Counted from the stretch's first letter, positions 1 through 11,020 are shown. The stretch is DNA of 64,000 nucleotides from Henckelia pumila (GCF_033568475.1 NC_133123.1:1426001-1490000), one strand, 5' to 3'. The notes: a model not told the origin generated them from the sequence alone. A program made the numbers and translations.

Positions 1-544
1 ATGACCGGAGAGAAAGCTGCAACGACATTTTGCAGTTCGAAATTTCAGACATTTTTAGTGATTTCATGTAGTTTATTTATTATTAATTTGGTTGAGCACA
101 TAATTAATATATATGTTATTATAATAATTTCATTTTTTTAAAAAATAAATCCTGTTCCTATATATAGATTCTAGCAATTACTACACATCACATTATTTGT
201 TTTCATTTGTTTATTCAAAGATATGCCGTTGATTATCATAAAGAATATGTTATCAAGATTTTGATTTGATTCTTCTTTGGATTTCTTTTCTGATTATTAA
301 TGAATTCTTATTGCTGACACCCCATTTAAAAATCATGAGATGAACTGGAACCCGGAAGAAATCACGCCATTTATCTGATCGTAAAAGAATTATGTATATA
401 ATATATAATAAAATCATCATCCGTGTGTGTCTGATATTTTCAGTAAATTAATTAACAAGCTACCTGTCTCCTTTCTGTAGTTCTTATATTTAAAAAAAAA
501 AACGAGAGGATTTTAACTAAACTTGGTTTCCTCGATCCCAACAG

Positions 545-649
545 TGCTATGCCGGCGGCGGAGACAGTGATCAGATCGTGGTCGGAGACGTGAGGGTTAG
601 AAGAATCGCCGCCACGAGTCGTTGCATAAGTGGTGTCAAATTCACTTAA
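545..649 (+). CDS. possible last coding exon of a gene beginning left of the window
   Basis: After a pyrimidine-rich stretch ending in a CCCAACAG acceptor (537-544) there are 35 codons open to a TAA at 647-649. GC content is far above the flanking DNA, and the reading frame has a coding-like Val/Arg/Gly composition (it includes VVGDVRVRRI). No upstream exon could be tied to it. Bases 1-60 also look mildly coding, but no convincing donor was found. I do not recognise the family. It could equally be a non-coding GC-rich patch. Confidence 0.3.
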   Translation, partial: CYAGGGDSDQIVVGDVRVRRIAATSRCISGVKFT

Positions 650-1981
650 TTATTATATTGTCAAAAACCAATGTAAGAGTTTGACTTTGAAGTGGAACGT
701 GTCGAAGAAATATAGAAGGCGAATAAATAGGTGGGGGCCACTTTCAGAAGGTCGTGGTCCGTATTTTAATCTTTTATTAATAAAGGGGGAAATAATGGCG
801 TGGGTCTTGTGTTGTTTATTTCTGGTTTTGGTTTTGAATTAATGAGGCGTTCGTCAAACAACGAGACACGTATAACCATTGGTCCCACTTTGAGTTGTGA
901 AACACGGGATCTTATCCTATTGTCCTCTCATGCAATGCATATATAACCTCAAACCTTTTTGCCCCCTTTCAACACATTAGATACATATCACTTAAATTTG
1001 ACCATATATATGAATAAATAAATAAATTCACGAAAAAAAAAACATAGTTTTCCCAACCTCATGCTCTCTCTAGCCTCCAAATTAGTTGAAATATGCAAAA
1101 TTCAATTTCATATCAAGTCAAGTAATCAACCATGATGCTATCTAGATGATCACTCTCTTTTTCCCAATGCCGTGATTTGTTGAATATTTGCTCTTGGCCG
1201 CATAGTGAATTTGATGGTTCGAATTTCTTTTTAAAATAAAAAAAACGAAGTTTACATATATTTAATTAGCTAGGGATTTGATACGTGGTCTTGAAATAAA
1301 TTTGAGAATATATATATATATATGCAGTTTCAACTATCAATTCATCGCCATTTACATCTCATCGATCGCATATATACTTGAAATAATGATAAATTTTTTT
1401 TTTTGAGCCAAAAATAATGATAAATTAGTACTAAAAGTTTGGTGTGAAAAAAAGATTGCTCAATGAATGATATTTAATCCTATCCTATCAAATTAAGGAT
1501 CCATCCAATACGAAGCGGCATAATTTTCTATATTTAAGCTAGGGGACAATACGGAGCTACGTACCAAAGACTTTTCAAACTAATGCACATGATTGGGTCG
1601 CTCCAATTATTAGCGAGAAGAGAACCAGGGCATAATCGCCTTTTACAATTAATTTTTCCAAGCCTCCCAATTAATGCCAATTAATTATATTATAAAAATA
1701 TCGAGGTCAAGTTTCTATAATATAGCTGGCTGATATAGATACCTCATGAGTAAATTAATAATTAATTAATTAATTAAAATGTGCGTACGTATCAATTACG
1801 TAATTAAAAAAAATATGACGAGTTTTGGATGATAATATAAATAATAATAAAAAAGTAGGACGGAGAGAAACAAACATCCATGGTAAATTAAGTGAAAAAG
1901 TAGGATTATTCTAATTATATATAGGTGGTATTTGTAAGATATTATTTCAAATTATTTCAAGTATTTGATCAGTAAAATATT
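650..1981. other. AT-rich intergenic DNA
   Basis: No convincing coding region. It holds A/T homopolymers and short TA runs (for example near 1310-1323). The 70-codon ORF at 630-842 overlaps the candidate exon out of frame and has no recognisable domain. Confidence 0.6.
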
Positions 1982-2168
1982 GAAAAATGCTAGATGTATA
2001 CTTCATATATAATATACATATTAGCTTACATTAATTTACAATTTCTCTCTTTGAATATAACTATCTTTGATAAAAAAATAAATATCTAGTTGGTCAAGAA
2101 AATTTTTGTAATTACTAAAAAAATATATAAATCAAGGTGTACGTTGAGATGTACATCTAGCGTTACTC
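1982..2168. mobile_element. Mutator-type MITE, 187 bp
   Basis: The terminal inverted repeats read GAAAAATGCTAGATGTA on the left and, in reverse complement, GAGTAACGCTAGATGTA on the right. The element is flanked by a perfect 9-bp direct repeat TAAAATATT (1973-1981 and 2169-2177), the TSD length of Mutator-like transposons. It has no coding capacity. The termini resemble those of the MITE at 45048-45206. Confidence 0.7.
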
Positions 2169-2527
2169 TAAAATATTTGAAATTTGTACATAAAATTGAA
2201 AAACACTTGAAATAAATTTTTACAAACACTACACAATAACGTGTATTTGATAATGCACCGATACAATGATAACATAATTAAATGTCTCTTTCATTCGAAT
2301 CCCTTTCCAGGGCGACCGCCCAAAGAAAAACGCTTCTTATTTATATTAAAAATCATGTATTTCAGTACTCAACAAAAAAAAAAATCATGTATTTCATTTT
2401 TTTTTCATCTGTTTGACCCTAAAGTGAAGATAAACCTCTGTTTCAATAGTTACAATTGCTCTATATTTGTTGTGTTATAATTTGCTCTTTAATTAAAAAC
2501 ACTTATATGAAAATCAGTATGACTTCG

Positions 2528-2860
2528 TTTGGACATATACTTATAAAATATTTTTATAAAAGTGTTTTTAAATTTTTTAAAAATTATTTTAATAATAAAT
2601 ACGTGTTTGAACAACTATATATTCTATAAAAATATTGTGACATTTCAAAAGTAATGTTGTTATCATTGTCTTCTATAGTTTCAATCTAAAAGCATATAGA
2701 AATATCTCTCGAGTGTTTTTTAAAAACTATACTTAGAGAACATTTTTTTCAAAAATATTTTCAAAAACATTTTACAAAAATTTTATCCAAACACATACTT
2801 TAAGTTTTTTTTTTTTTTACTTATAAAACACTTAAAACGTTTTTAAAGTACATATCCAAA
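2528..2860. repeat. foldback/MITE-like inverted repeat
   Basis: The ends TTTGGACATATACTT (2528-2542) and AAGTACATATCCAAA (2846-2860) are inverted copies of each other with two mismatches. The interior is A/T rich and itself partly self-complementary. No TSD was resolved. Such TTTGGATA-ended foldbacks are common in plant intergenic DNA. Confidence 0.4.
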
Positions 2861-4251
2861 CATAATTTATAACTCTAAAGAATTTTATTCTACTAAAATC
2901 AGTCCACGATCATTAAAAAAAATTTAATGAATAGAAAACGAAACATCTCTATGCTTCTATAAAAACAACAAAGAAATTGCTAGTGTTTATATTTTTTTCC
3001 TGGTGTTCTATAATTCTTTATAATTTTTCGTGATTTTGGTCTCAGATTGGGTGGGGTACATGTCATTGAAGAAAAAGGAAGATTGGAACTAATTGTAACT
3101 TTTGGACTATAAGGAAACAAGAATCGAAGATGTACGTACTACGTAATTGGTCGGGATAAACTGAAAATTTTCAAAATGTTGCTAAAGCTGGCTACATATT
3201 TCAGGATTGCATTTTTCACGGGAAAAAAATAAAAATAAAATCAGATTTTTAATTATTTTTAATTTTTTAAAACGTGAAAAGATCTTTCATACTCAGTTGG
3301 TATCTTCATTTTTTAAAAAAAAGGTATCTGATATGATTGTGCATTAGTGGGGCCCGACAAATATTTCTTGATTTCTATTTTTCGGTCTAATCACGTTGAT
3401 AATTTGTATGTTAATTGCTGAATTGACTTGTATTTTGTTTTCAAGTATCACACGTTAAGACGTTGATTCCCACATATTTCACAGGAGTTTAGTTCTCACG
3501 AGGTAACGGATTGTTTGCTGAGACAATGGTATAAATTAACCTTTTTCACTAGCTAGTTGGTGATTATTTGAAATGTTTGGGAAAATGTGGAATTCCATAA
3601 TTTGTGACTTTTATTTTGAATAGTTTCTATGACTAAATTGTGAAATTAACTAATGCTATCATTAATAGAAATTAATGTTTGGAAGTTAAACTTTATAGCA
3701 ACCAAATTACATGCGAAACTGAAATCTTTCTTAACCAATATGTCGCGTCAAAAATACACTATTGACTTTTTTTATTTTTAAAAAAAAAAGAAGAAAAAAC
3801 ACTGTTGACTCTATATATATTCAACTTTGAAAGCTCCTTATATATGAATATGATTAAATAGTATAATTTAGACAAGAAAAATGATACACGCCAATTCAAA
3901 CGTGGGATGCATTTTCGTCAATGAGAGGAAACATATATATATATATATATATATATTCTCGATCCAATGCACAAATCTCGGTTTTGCAAGCAGAAACAAT
4001 AAATAAACGAGATTTTTAATATATATCTGAAATACTCAACACACGTTTTCACAGTAATTAAAAAATAGAAGTATCACATACAACAATATAGCTTCAGATA
4101 ATCGAAACAGAAACCTATATAATATATATATAAGTTGTAGAAGGAATAATACGACACAAAATTATGACTGTTTGACTGGTCATATATATTACTGTAGTAC
4201 ACTTTGTCTCACATAGATAAAAATTATATATTTAAATGAATCTATAATAAG
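2861..4251. other. AT-rich intergenic DNA with TA microsatellite
   Basis: No gene seen. A (TA)n tract lies at about 3932-3956. The rest is low-complexity A/T-rich sequence. Confidence 0.6.
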
Positions 4252-4423
4252 GCTCATTCTATGCTGCATCGGATGAATTTCACCCGGTGCAGCATCCACC
4301 GTTCATTGGCCCGGGCCCCACACAATTTTTGTGTGAGGCCCGGCCCCTGAACATGGGGTCCGGGCCAATGAATGACCCAGATCCACCGAGTAAATTTCAC
4401 CCGTTGAATCATAAAAGCACCCC
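4252..4423. mobile_element. MITE with long GC-rich terminal inverted repeats
   Basis: A GC-rich island of about 172 bp in AT-rich DNA is flanked by a 10-bp direct repeat CTATAATAAG (4242-4251 and 4423-4432; the shared C makes the exact border ambiguous by one base). The two halves are inverted copies over roughly 65 bp at an estimated 70% identity, meeting in arms containing CATTGGCCCGG and CCGGGCCAATG. The 9-10 bp TSD suggests Mutator-like mobilisation. The 68-codon minus ORF across it is the palindrome read through, not a gene. Confidence 0.6.
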
Positions 4424-4548
4424 TATAATAAGATACCATTAACGTGACTCTTTCCTCCACTGTACGTTAGACAAAAATTAGATATTTAAATGAATTTATA
4501 ATAAGATACAATTAAAAGGGGGTTTTCGAGTTTTCAACAATTAAAAGT

Positions 4549-5357
4549 TGTAAGGGAATAGGAGTTGCACATAAACTATTTGAGGTGTTGTCACAAGATG
4601 TTGACAACACCTACAATAACACTTTGAGTAACTTGCAGCGGAATAAAATTAAAGCGTAAATAAAATAAACAAGCAACCAAATAAATAGACTCAATATGAT
4701 TTAAGCAAGAGTATAAAATACTCTTGCAGTGCCTCATGACAAAACTTCACTAAAAAACAAATCAAAGAGTTTTACAAACCCTAACACTAGTGATTATTGT
4801 AAAATTCAATTTCTCAAAACAATTGAGAAAATAAACCATAAAAATAACTCCAAAAAATTCTATTCAAAATAGAATAAATAAAATAGAGTAAGGAGTTAAA
4901 AATCTTGATGCCAAAAACTTGTATAGTCGAAACACTCTTCAATCAATGATTTTCAAGTGTTCTTCAAGCATCAAGTAACCTTGACCGATTTGAGCTTTCA
5001 AAGATCTTCAATCCTTCTGTCAATGTACGTGTATGAAGCTCTTGGAAAATCTCACGGTCTCTCTCTATCTCTTCTTTCTTGTGAAAGCCTATCTCAAATA
5101 AATAGACCAAGAATCCTTCTTCAATATATTTCCTTGTAGGTGTAGGATTCCTTTGATTTGATCATATCAAATCTACACAAATAAAGAAAGATAAATATTA
5201 GATATGATATGTTAAATATTTTAATCAACTTATCAATATCGCAAATAGGAAATAAATCACATAAATAAAAATTACTTCATGTTCAAGAAAGGCAAAAAAT
5301 ATTTAATAAAATCTTTTTCAAAATAGGATGATTTTAAGGAATAAAATATTCATTTCA
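4549..5357 (-). repeat. Sirevirus 3' LTR
   Basis: On the plus strand it begins TGTAAG and ends ATTTCA, followed directly by a C/T-rich block that is the complement of the polypurine tract. It aligns along its length with 32101-32909. It contains one copy of the element's palindromic motif at 4583-4612. Confidence 0.88.
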
Positions 5358-5460
5358 ATCTCCTCCTTTTTGCCTTTCTGGACAAAACATATTTTATTCA
5401 CAAACATATAAACTAAACTCCCCCTTAATCAAAACTCCCCCTGAATAGATTCTCCCCCTA
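5358..5460 (-). other. Sirevirus multiple polypurine tracts
   Basis: On the minus strand a GGAGGAGAT tract abuts the LTR (5358-5366). Three more G-rich tracts follow at about 5417-5427, 5433-5443 and 5451-5460, each built on GGGGGAG. Polypurine tracts prime plus-strand DNA synthesis. An array of them upstream of the 3' LTR has been described as typical of Sireviruses. Confidence 0.75.
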
Positions 5461-5646
5461 AGTATATCAGAGGTGTTGTCGCAAGATGTTAGCAACATCT
5501 AGCTTATGACACCTTAAATCAGAACCAATAGTAGTAACAGTAGACAGTATGTTCCTTACCTCGAAAAATCTCACCATGTTCTGAGCTCCATAGCTCTCAA
5601 CATTAATGTTATGCTCCTCTAGAAACTCTCGATCAACATAATTCTC

Positions 5647-6612
5647 TCAGCGATCAGCAATCTCCTTGGTGTAAAAAGCAGATGAATAGGATGAGTTTAC
5701 CTGGTATTCTTCGCCTAAGGTGTTGTCTAGGGTGTCGGCAACACCTTCCTCAGCACCTTCCTCTTCTTCTTCAGAGTCATCAGAATCTGACTCTTCTTCC
5801 AACTCTTTCTCAGCATCTGAATCTTCACTCGAATCAGAGCTGGAATTCTTAGAAGTTTGTGGGCGGTTGTCAACAAATTCTGCGAGCATCTCCTCGTCTG
5901 GTTCATCTTCAGATTTTGGGAAGGGAGCAGTAGCAGTGGATGTAGGCTTCTTGTCTTTAGACTTTTTCATTTTAGCCATGAACTGGGCTATTGACATTTC
6001 TTCTTCATCGAACAGAACAGGAGGAACAGTAGATGTCTCCTCAACAGTAGGTACAGATGCAGGTGCATCTGTCTCAACAACAGTAGCAGCAACAAGTGGA
6101 GTTCCTGATTCAGTAGACTCACTCTCAGAGGAATCACTTGATGATTTACTTTTAGCGGCAAAAGAAATCGGAATAGCTTCTCCAGACGGTTCCTGGGTAC
6201 TTGAATTCCCCCTTTTTTGGCGTACAAGCTTGAAGTCTTCATCAGAGCTCTCATCCCCAGAGGTGAATTCAGTGTCCACCAGAGATGGTCTTGATGGTTG
6301 TCCTTTTCCACAGAATCGTTTGGAGGCAGTGTAATCTGGGTTGTATCCAGCTTGTCTCTTGGATCGGCGAGTTAAGGGTTTCGTGGGAAACACCTTATTC
6401 ACCACGCTCATGTCTGGTAAATTCTCTACATCGATGGCATTGCCAGGCTCTCCTGGAGCGATGGAGTCCAGAGGCACAGGTTCCTCGGCAACAGGAATGA
6501 TTGCTTGCTCAACCACAGGGTGTGGTGATGTAGGTGCCGTGACACCTTCTGCAGCATCTTCCGTATATCACATCTCAGAACGAATATCATGTGAATCAAA
6601 ACCTTTTCCTGC
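5647..6612 (-). pseudogene. Sirevirus downstream acidic ORF (env-like position), one internal stop
   Basis: Reading on the minus strand from ATG at 6612 (MAGKGFDSHD) the frame hits a TGA near 6567 and then continues open in the same frame to 5647, about 320 codons. The N-terminal half has a basic Lys/Arg patch (TRRSKRQAGYNPDY). The C-terminal half is extremely acidic and Ser-rich (DSDDSEEEEEGAEEG). No signal peptide or transmembrane segment is visible, so an envelope function is not supported; the label reflects position only. The sequence between pol and this ORF is split by the gypsy insertion at 6821-26162. The plus-strand ORF at 5720-6334 is its shadow. Confidence 0.65.
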
Positions 6613-6820
6613 CATTAGAATGTGAAAGAGTGAACAGAGAAAAAATTTTAGACAATGGAAAAACAGGGAGTACAGAGGATACAATGGTGCGAAACAAAGC
6701 AAGGAGATAATATCTTTCCTTAAACAGATAAGTACACAAATATATACGGCACCAAATCTTTTCATATTCTAACTCGGATTCTGAATAGGCCCCAACGGTA
6801 ACAAAATCTCCAACGGTAAC

Positions 6821-9570
6821 TGTAACACCTAGAATTTCTAAAACGTAAATCCGCATGCATAATTAGGAGAAATTAATTTTAAAATAAGGGTTAAATGAAT
6901 TTATGTGTTATTATGTGATTTATATGCATGATTTAAGTTATTTTAGCATTTAACCCAAAATTAGTGATTTTTGTGATTTATGGAAATTAATTGTTTTGAT
7001 CGCATAGACGGAACCGTGGACGGACGAGATACCAAAATATTTAGCCAAAAATATTTTATGAGTTTATGAGCCTTAAAAATAATATTTTAAGATATTTTGT
7101 CAAGAAAATTTTAGTATTTAATTATATATTTATTTAAGGATTTATTTTTAGCCAAAATAAATCATTTTAATGACTTTTATTAATATTTAAAAATTTCCTA
7201 ATTTTATATTTCGGGATTTTTGGTTGTGTTATCAGATTATTATTATTTAGTAAGGATTTTAAATATTTAGTTAGATATGATTTTATTTCTAAATTATTAA
7301 TATCCTATTTTAATTCTAATTATCAAAATTTTAAAAAGAAAACCTAAACCTACCCTACCACAAATTCTTTTAGCCGACAACTCCCTCTTCTTCCACCCTC
7401 CTTCACGCCTCCATCTTCATTCTGGAAAAAAAAAAACCCCATAGCGGATTATTCAAGCTTCATTCTTTAAAGGTTTTTGGTCCGTTCGTCGTCCCGGAGC
7501 CACGTAAACGCATCAACCTTCGTCTATAAATTGAAAAGGCATGTTTAACTCCTTTCTTTAACACCATATAAGCTATTATGCATGAATGAGATTTTTTGTT
7601 TCAGAATTTATTAGCCATGGTTCGAATTTATTGCAAGTATGAATGAATTGTTGCATGTTTTGGTGAATTCATGATCATAACTCGTTTTTGTGCCTTGCAT
7701 GGTTCGGTCCAGAGGCTAGGGCTCGAGTCAGTGGTGGGCTAGGGTCCTAGGAAGCCAGTCATGGTCGGGATATGGGGCTGGAATGGGCTGTAGCCGTGGC
7801 ATTCAAGATCTGGTGCACAGATTGCGCAGGTTTAGAGTTCCGGGAAAAAGAGTTCGTTCTCTTCACTCCGGCCACGGTTTGATGTGAGGTTTGTTGTGTT
7901 AGAAACCCCTACGTGTTTACTAAGTCTAGGAATTAATTTCACAGTGATTGATGGTCGGAGAAAGCGGCACGATCGAAAACCCCGGCGCTGCTCAGGTCTG
8001 CGCGCGAGTCCAGGATAGGCGGACTTGCAGCGGTTCGTTCTCCTTCGTTAGGACTCCGTTTTGGCTGGTTTTTGGCCTTTTGGAAACGTCTTGAAGTTCT
8101 CTAGGTGTATATGGTGGAGCTGCGGCCTTTGGGTGGCCGGAGCTGTCCGGCAGTTGGCCACAAAACTTGCTGCTCGCGCGGGTTAGGAAAGGGGAAAGGG
8201 GGGATCGGGTTTGGGGTTTGTTGGGTGCTGGGTCGGGTCAGAGGGTCTGGGTCGGGTCAGTAGGGTCTAGGGTCGGGTCAAGTGAGTCCGGGTCTGGGTT
8301 AGGTGGACCGGGCTCGGGTATTTTAAATTTTTAATTAATTAAGAGATTAATTGATTTTGGGCTTTTAAAATTAATTAGCCTCCAAATAATTTTCTTTGGG
8401 TTTTTAAATTATTTTTAAGTTAACCCAATAATTTTATGGGCTCGTGGGCCCATAGGAATTTTTGGGCCAGTCAGGGAATTTTTGGGCCAGGCTAGAGTTT
8501 TATTGGGCTTGTTTAAGTTAATGGGCTTAGATATTTTCTTTAGGCCCATTTAAGTTGAATGAAATATTTGGGCTTAAATGTAAGATTAATGGGCCTAGAT
8601 GAGTGATCAGCAGTCTGGACCAACCCATGAAAAATAAATAAGTCCGGAATATATATTTAATTATTTTATGCATGAAATTCATATTTTTAGTATGAGTATA
8701 TTTATTATGAAAAATAAATTAAATATATATTACGGACAAATTTTCAGTGCATGCATCCATGAAATTTATTATGAATATTATTATGTAAATGATGAGCAAT
8801 AAAATATTTTGTGGAAATTGAAGTATGTGTGACATAGGGGTGGTTTTCCACCATATGATTCGGTAGTTTTACTACCATAGGGGTGGTTATCCACCATATG
8901 ATTCGGTAGTTTACTACCATAGGAGGTGATTTATCACCGCCATCGTACGTTGGTTTATGAGACTGATCAGTCGACACATGAGCGTCACACTTATGGATAG
9001 GACCATCTACAGGTTTTTAAATGTATTGCTCAATTATGTTATATATGATTAAGGAAGTTATGATATATGTAAGATTTATGATTCAGCATTTATGTTATGA
9101 AAATATTTCCATGCATGCTCATGTACAGGTATATGTATTAGTATTTATGTGATGCATTATTTTTAACCTTTTTATAAAGGATTAGACATGTTGAGCCCCT
9201 AGGCTCACTACGCTTATATGGTGCAGGTGAGCATGATGAATTTGATGTAGCTCCTACCGGTGGTGAGGACGTATGAGATCACGGAGCAGTGGACCCCGTG
9301 ACCGTCGCAGTTTTAGTTTATGATGATTGAATATTGAAAACATGTTTTATTTTAGTATTATTCCGCATATTATATTTTTCAGTACCATTATTTATGATTT
9401 TAAATGATGCATGAAATATTTTTAAGAATTTATTTATTTAATATTTTCTTTAGATTATTTAATATTTAGCATTTTATTTTATATACATATATGTATGGGC
9501 ATGTATGTATAATAGTATTATTTAAAAAAAAAAAAAAGTTTTTCCGCATTTATTAGTAGTAGGCGTTTCA
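6821..9570 (+). repeat. Tekay-like copy 1, 5' LTR (2750 bp)
   Basis: It begins TGTAACACCTAG and ends GTAGGCGTTTCA, with the PBS two bases later. It contains a 20-bp segment around 8460-8490 that is absent from the 3' LTR, and lacks about 14 bp present there, so small indels accumulated after insertion. It holds the hairpin array at 8839-8938. Confidence 0.92.
8839..8938 (+). repeat. array of five small hairpins in LTR (copy 1, 5' LTR)
   Basis: Five consecutive perfect short inverted repeats: GGTGGTTTTCCACC (8839-8852), GGTAGTTTTACTACC (8862-8876), GGTGGTTATCCACC (8882-8895), GGTAGTTTACTACC (8905-8918) and GGTGATTTATCACC (8925-8938). Stems of 5-6 bp enclose short A/T loops. The first two units are duplicated as the third and fourth. 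Confidence 0.85.
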
Positions 9571-9572
9571 TT

Positions 9573-9584
9573 TGGTATCAGAGC
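9573..9584 (+). other. primer binding site, Tekay-like copy 1
   Basis: TGGTATCAGAGC, two bases after the LTR, is complementary to the 3' end of initiator methionyl tRNA, the usual minus-strand primer of plant gypsy elements. Confidence 0.9.
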
Positions 9585-9759
9585 GCGGTCCTTGGAGGGT
9601 GTCCTACTGCTATGTGAAGCTCAGAAATCCTACTATCGGTTTGTAAGTTTTAAATTGTTTTCTTATGATTTATAAGGAGCATATGTAATGATTTAAGATT
9701 TTCATGTTAGAAAAGTTTTAGAACCCTTAAGTTATGCATTGCGATTTACGTAAAGAAAT

Positions 9760-10833
9760 ATGTGGTGGTGCAGAATGCCTCCGAGACAGATGAATAGGCG
9801 AGGGGGACCTCCACCTCCACCTCCACCTCCGCAGAATCCGCTTGCAGCATTGGAGCAGGCCAATGCGAATATGATGGCTGGGATTACTGCTCTGTTGGAG
9901 CAGCAGGCGGCACGTCCTAGGCTCACCCATGATGAGGATGTTGCCGAGCGGTTCCAGAAGAAGGGACCTAAGGAGTTTGTCGGCACCACTGATCCACTCA
10001 TTGCTGAGGGGTGGATTCGATCACTGGAGTCCATATTTGACTACATGGGGATCACTGATGCTGACAGGGTGAAGTGTGCAGTGTATATGATGAGAGGTGA
10101 TGCAGCCTCTTGGTGGGAAGATGCCGTTCGAGGTGTGAATCTACCTACATTGACTTGGATAGAGTTCAGACGCATGTTCTATGCCAAGTATTTCACTGAG
10201 GATGTGCGCAGTCGCATGATCCGGGAGTTTATGAGTCTCCGCCAGGGAGACAAGTCTGTGGTGGATTACATCACCCAATTCGAGAGAGGGTGTCGTTTCG
10301 TGCCTCTTATTGCTGACAGTGCGCCGGATAAGTTGAGGCAATTTGTGGATGGTTTGCGGGCTGACATCAAACATGACGTTCGCATGTTGGATGTCACTAC
10401 TTATGAGGCGGCAGTTAGCAGAGCATTACGTTCTGAGGAAGGGAGGCGAGAGATGCAGCGAGAGCAGCAGAGTAAGAGGCAGTTTCAGCCAGGGTATCAG
10501 AGGGCGACTTCGCAGCCTCCTGCGAAGAAGCCGTATACTGGGCCGTCTAAGGGCCCGAATCAGCAGGGGCAGCAGCAGAGGCCTCAGGGGCGTCAGCTAC
10601 AGCAGCAGCAGAGGGGCGGGGCCTCTAATACTGGAGGAGTTCCGATCTGCCCACAGTGTCAGAAGCCGCACACCGGGAAGTGTCTAGTGGGGTCCAATGT
10701 ATGCTATGTTTGCAAGGAGCCAGGGCATGTTTCATATAACTGCCCGAAGAGGAAGAACACCACTGGGCGGGTGTTCGTCATGCAGGCTGAGGAGTCAGAC
10801 CCAGATACCTCCTTAATCATCGGTATTTCTTAA
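9760..10833 (+). CDS. gag: gag polyprotein, Tekay-like copy 1
   Basis: This 357-codon open frame encodes the structural protein that packages retrotransposon RNA. The N-terminus has a polyproline run made by CCT-type repeats. A Ty3-type capsid region follows (about 60-215, including WIRSLESIFDYMG and AASWWEDAVRG), then a Gln/Arg-rich linker and a CCHC zinc knuckle (CYVCKEPGHVSYNC) near residues 312-325. ATG at 9760 and at 9775 (MPPRQMNRRGG) are both possible starts; the second matches the usual Gag N-terminus. The stop lies three codons past a GT that begins an intron-like segment (10823-11020). About 80% similar by eye to the gag at 18457-19536. Confidence 0.88.
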   Translation: MWWCRMPPRQMNRRGGPPPPPPPPQNPLAALEQANANMMAGITALLEQQAARPRLTHDEDVAERFQKKGPKEFVGTTDPLIAEGWIRSLESIFDYMGITDADRVKCAVYMMRGDAASWWEDAVRGVNLPTLTWIEFRRMFYAKYFTEDVRSRMIREFMSLRQGDKSVVDYITQFERGCRFVPLIADSAPDKLRQFVDGLRADIKHDVRMLDVTTYEAAVSRALRSEEGRREMQREQQSKRQFQPGYQRATSQPPAKKPYTGPSKGPNQQGQQQRPQGRQLQQQQRGGASNTGGVPICPQCQKPHTGKCLVGSNVCYVCKEPGHVSYNCPKRKNTTGRVFVMQAEESDPDTSLIIGIS

Positions 10834-11020
10834 ACTTCTTCTTTTAATAAATTTTTTTTTTGGAATTTACTTCATGATTTTAAATTACATGAATTATCTA
10901 TTTGTTTGGTTAGAGTAGGATGCTCATTTTATTCGTGTTTTATTAAGAGAAATAATTTTGTAACTTGTATTGGGAGAAAAGTAAGTTTAGTATGCGATTA
11001 TTGGGATTTTCTGCGTCCAG
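10823..11020 (+). other. candidate intron between gag and pol, Tekay-like copy 1
   Basis: A 198-bp A/T-rich segment starts GTATTT and ends CTGCGTCCAG. It contains the gag stop and several other stops. Removing it makes the gag frame continuous with the protease frame at a Gly codon. The second element has a matching 204-bp segment at the same codon. Confidence 0.6.

Noticed and set aside
5720-6334. 204-codon plus-strand ORF rich in Ser
   Set aside because: It is the exact antisense of the acidic Ser-rich Sirevirus ORF; Asp/Glu/Ser codons read backwards give open Ser-rich frames.
8744-8977. 77-codon minus ORF repeated at 25337-25570
   Set aside because: It lies in the two LTRs of copy 1 across the hairpin array, so its presence twice reflects LTR identity, not a gene.
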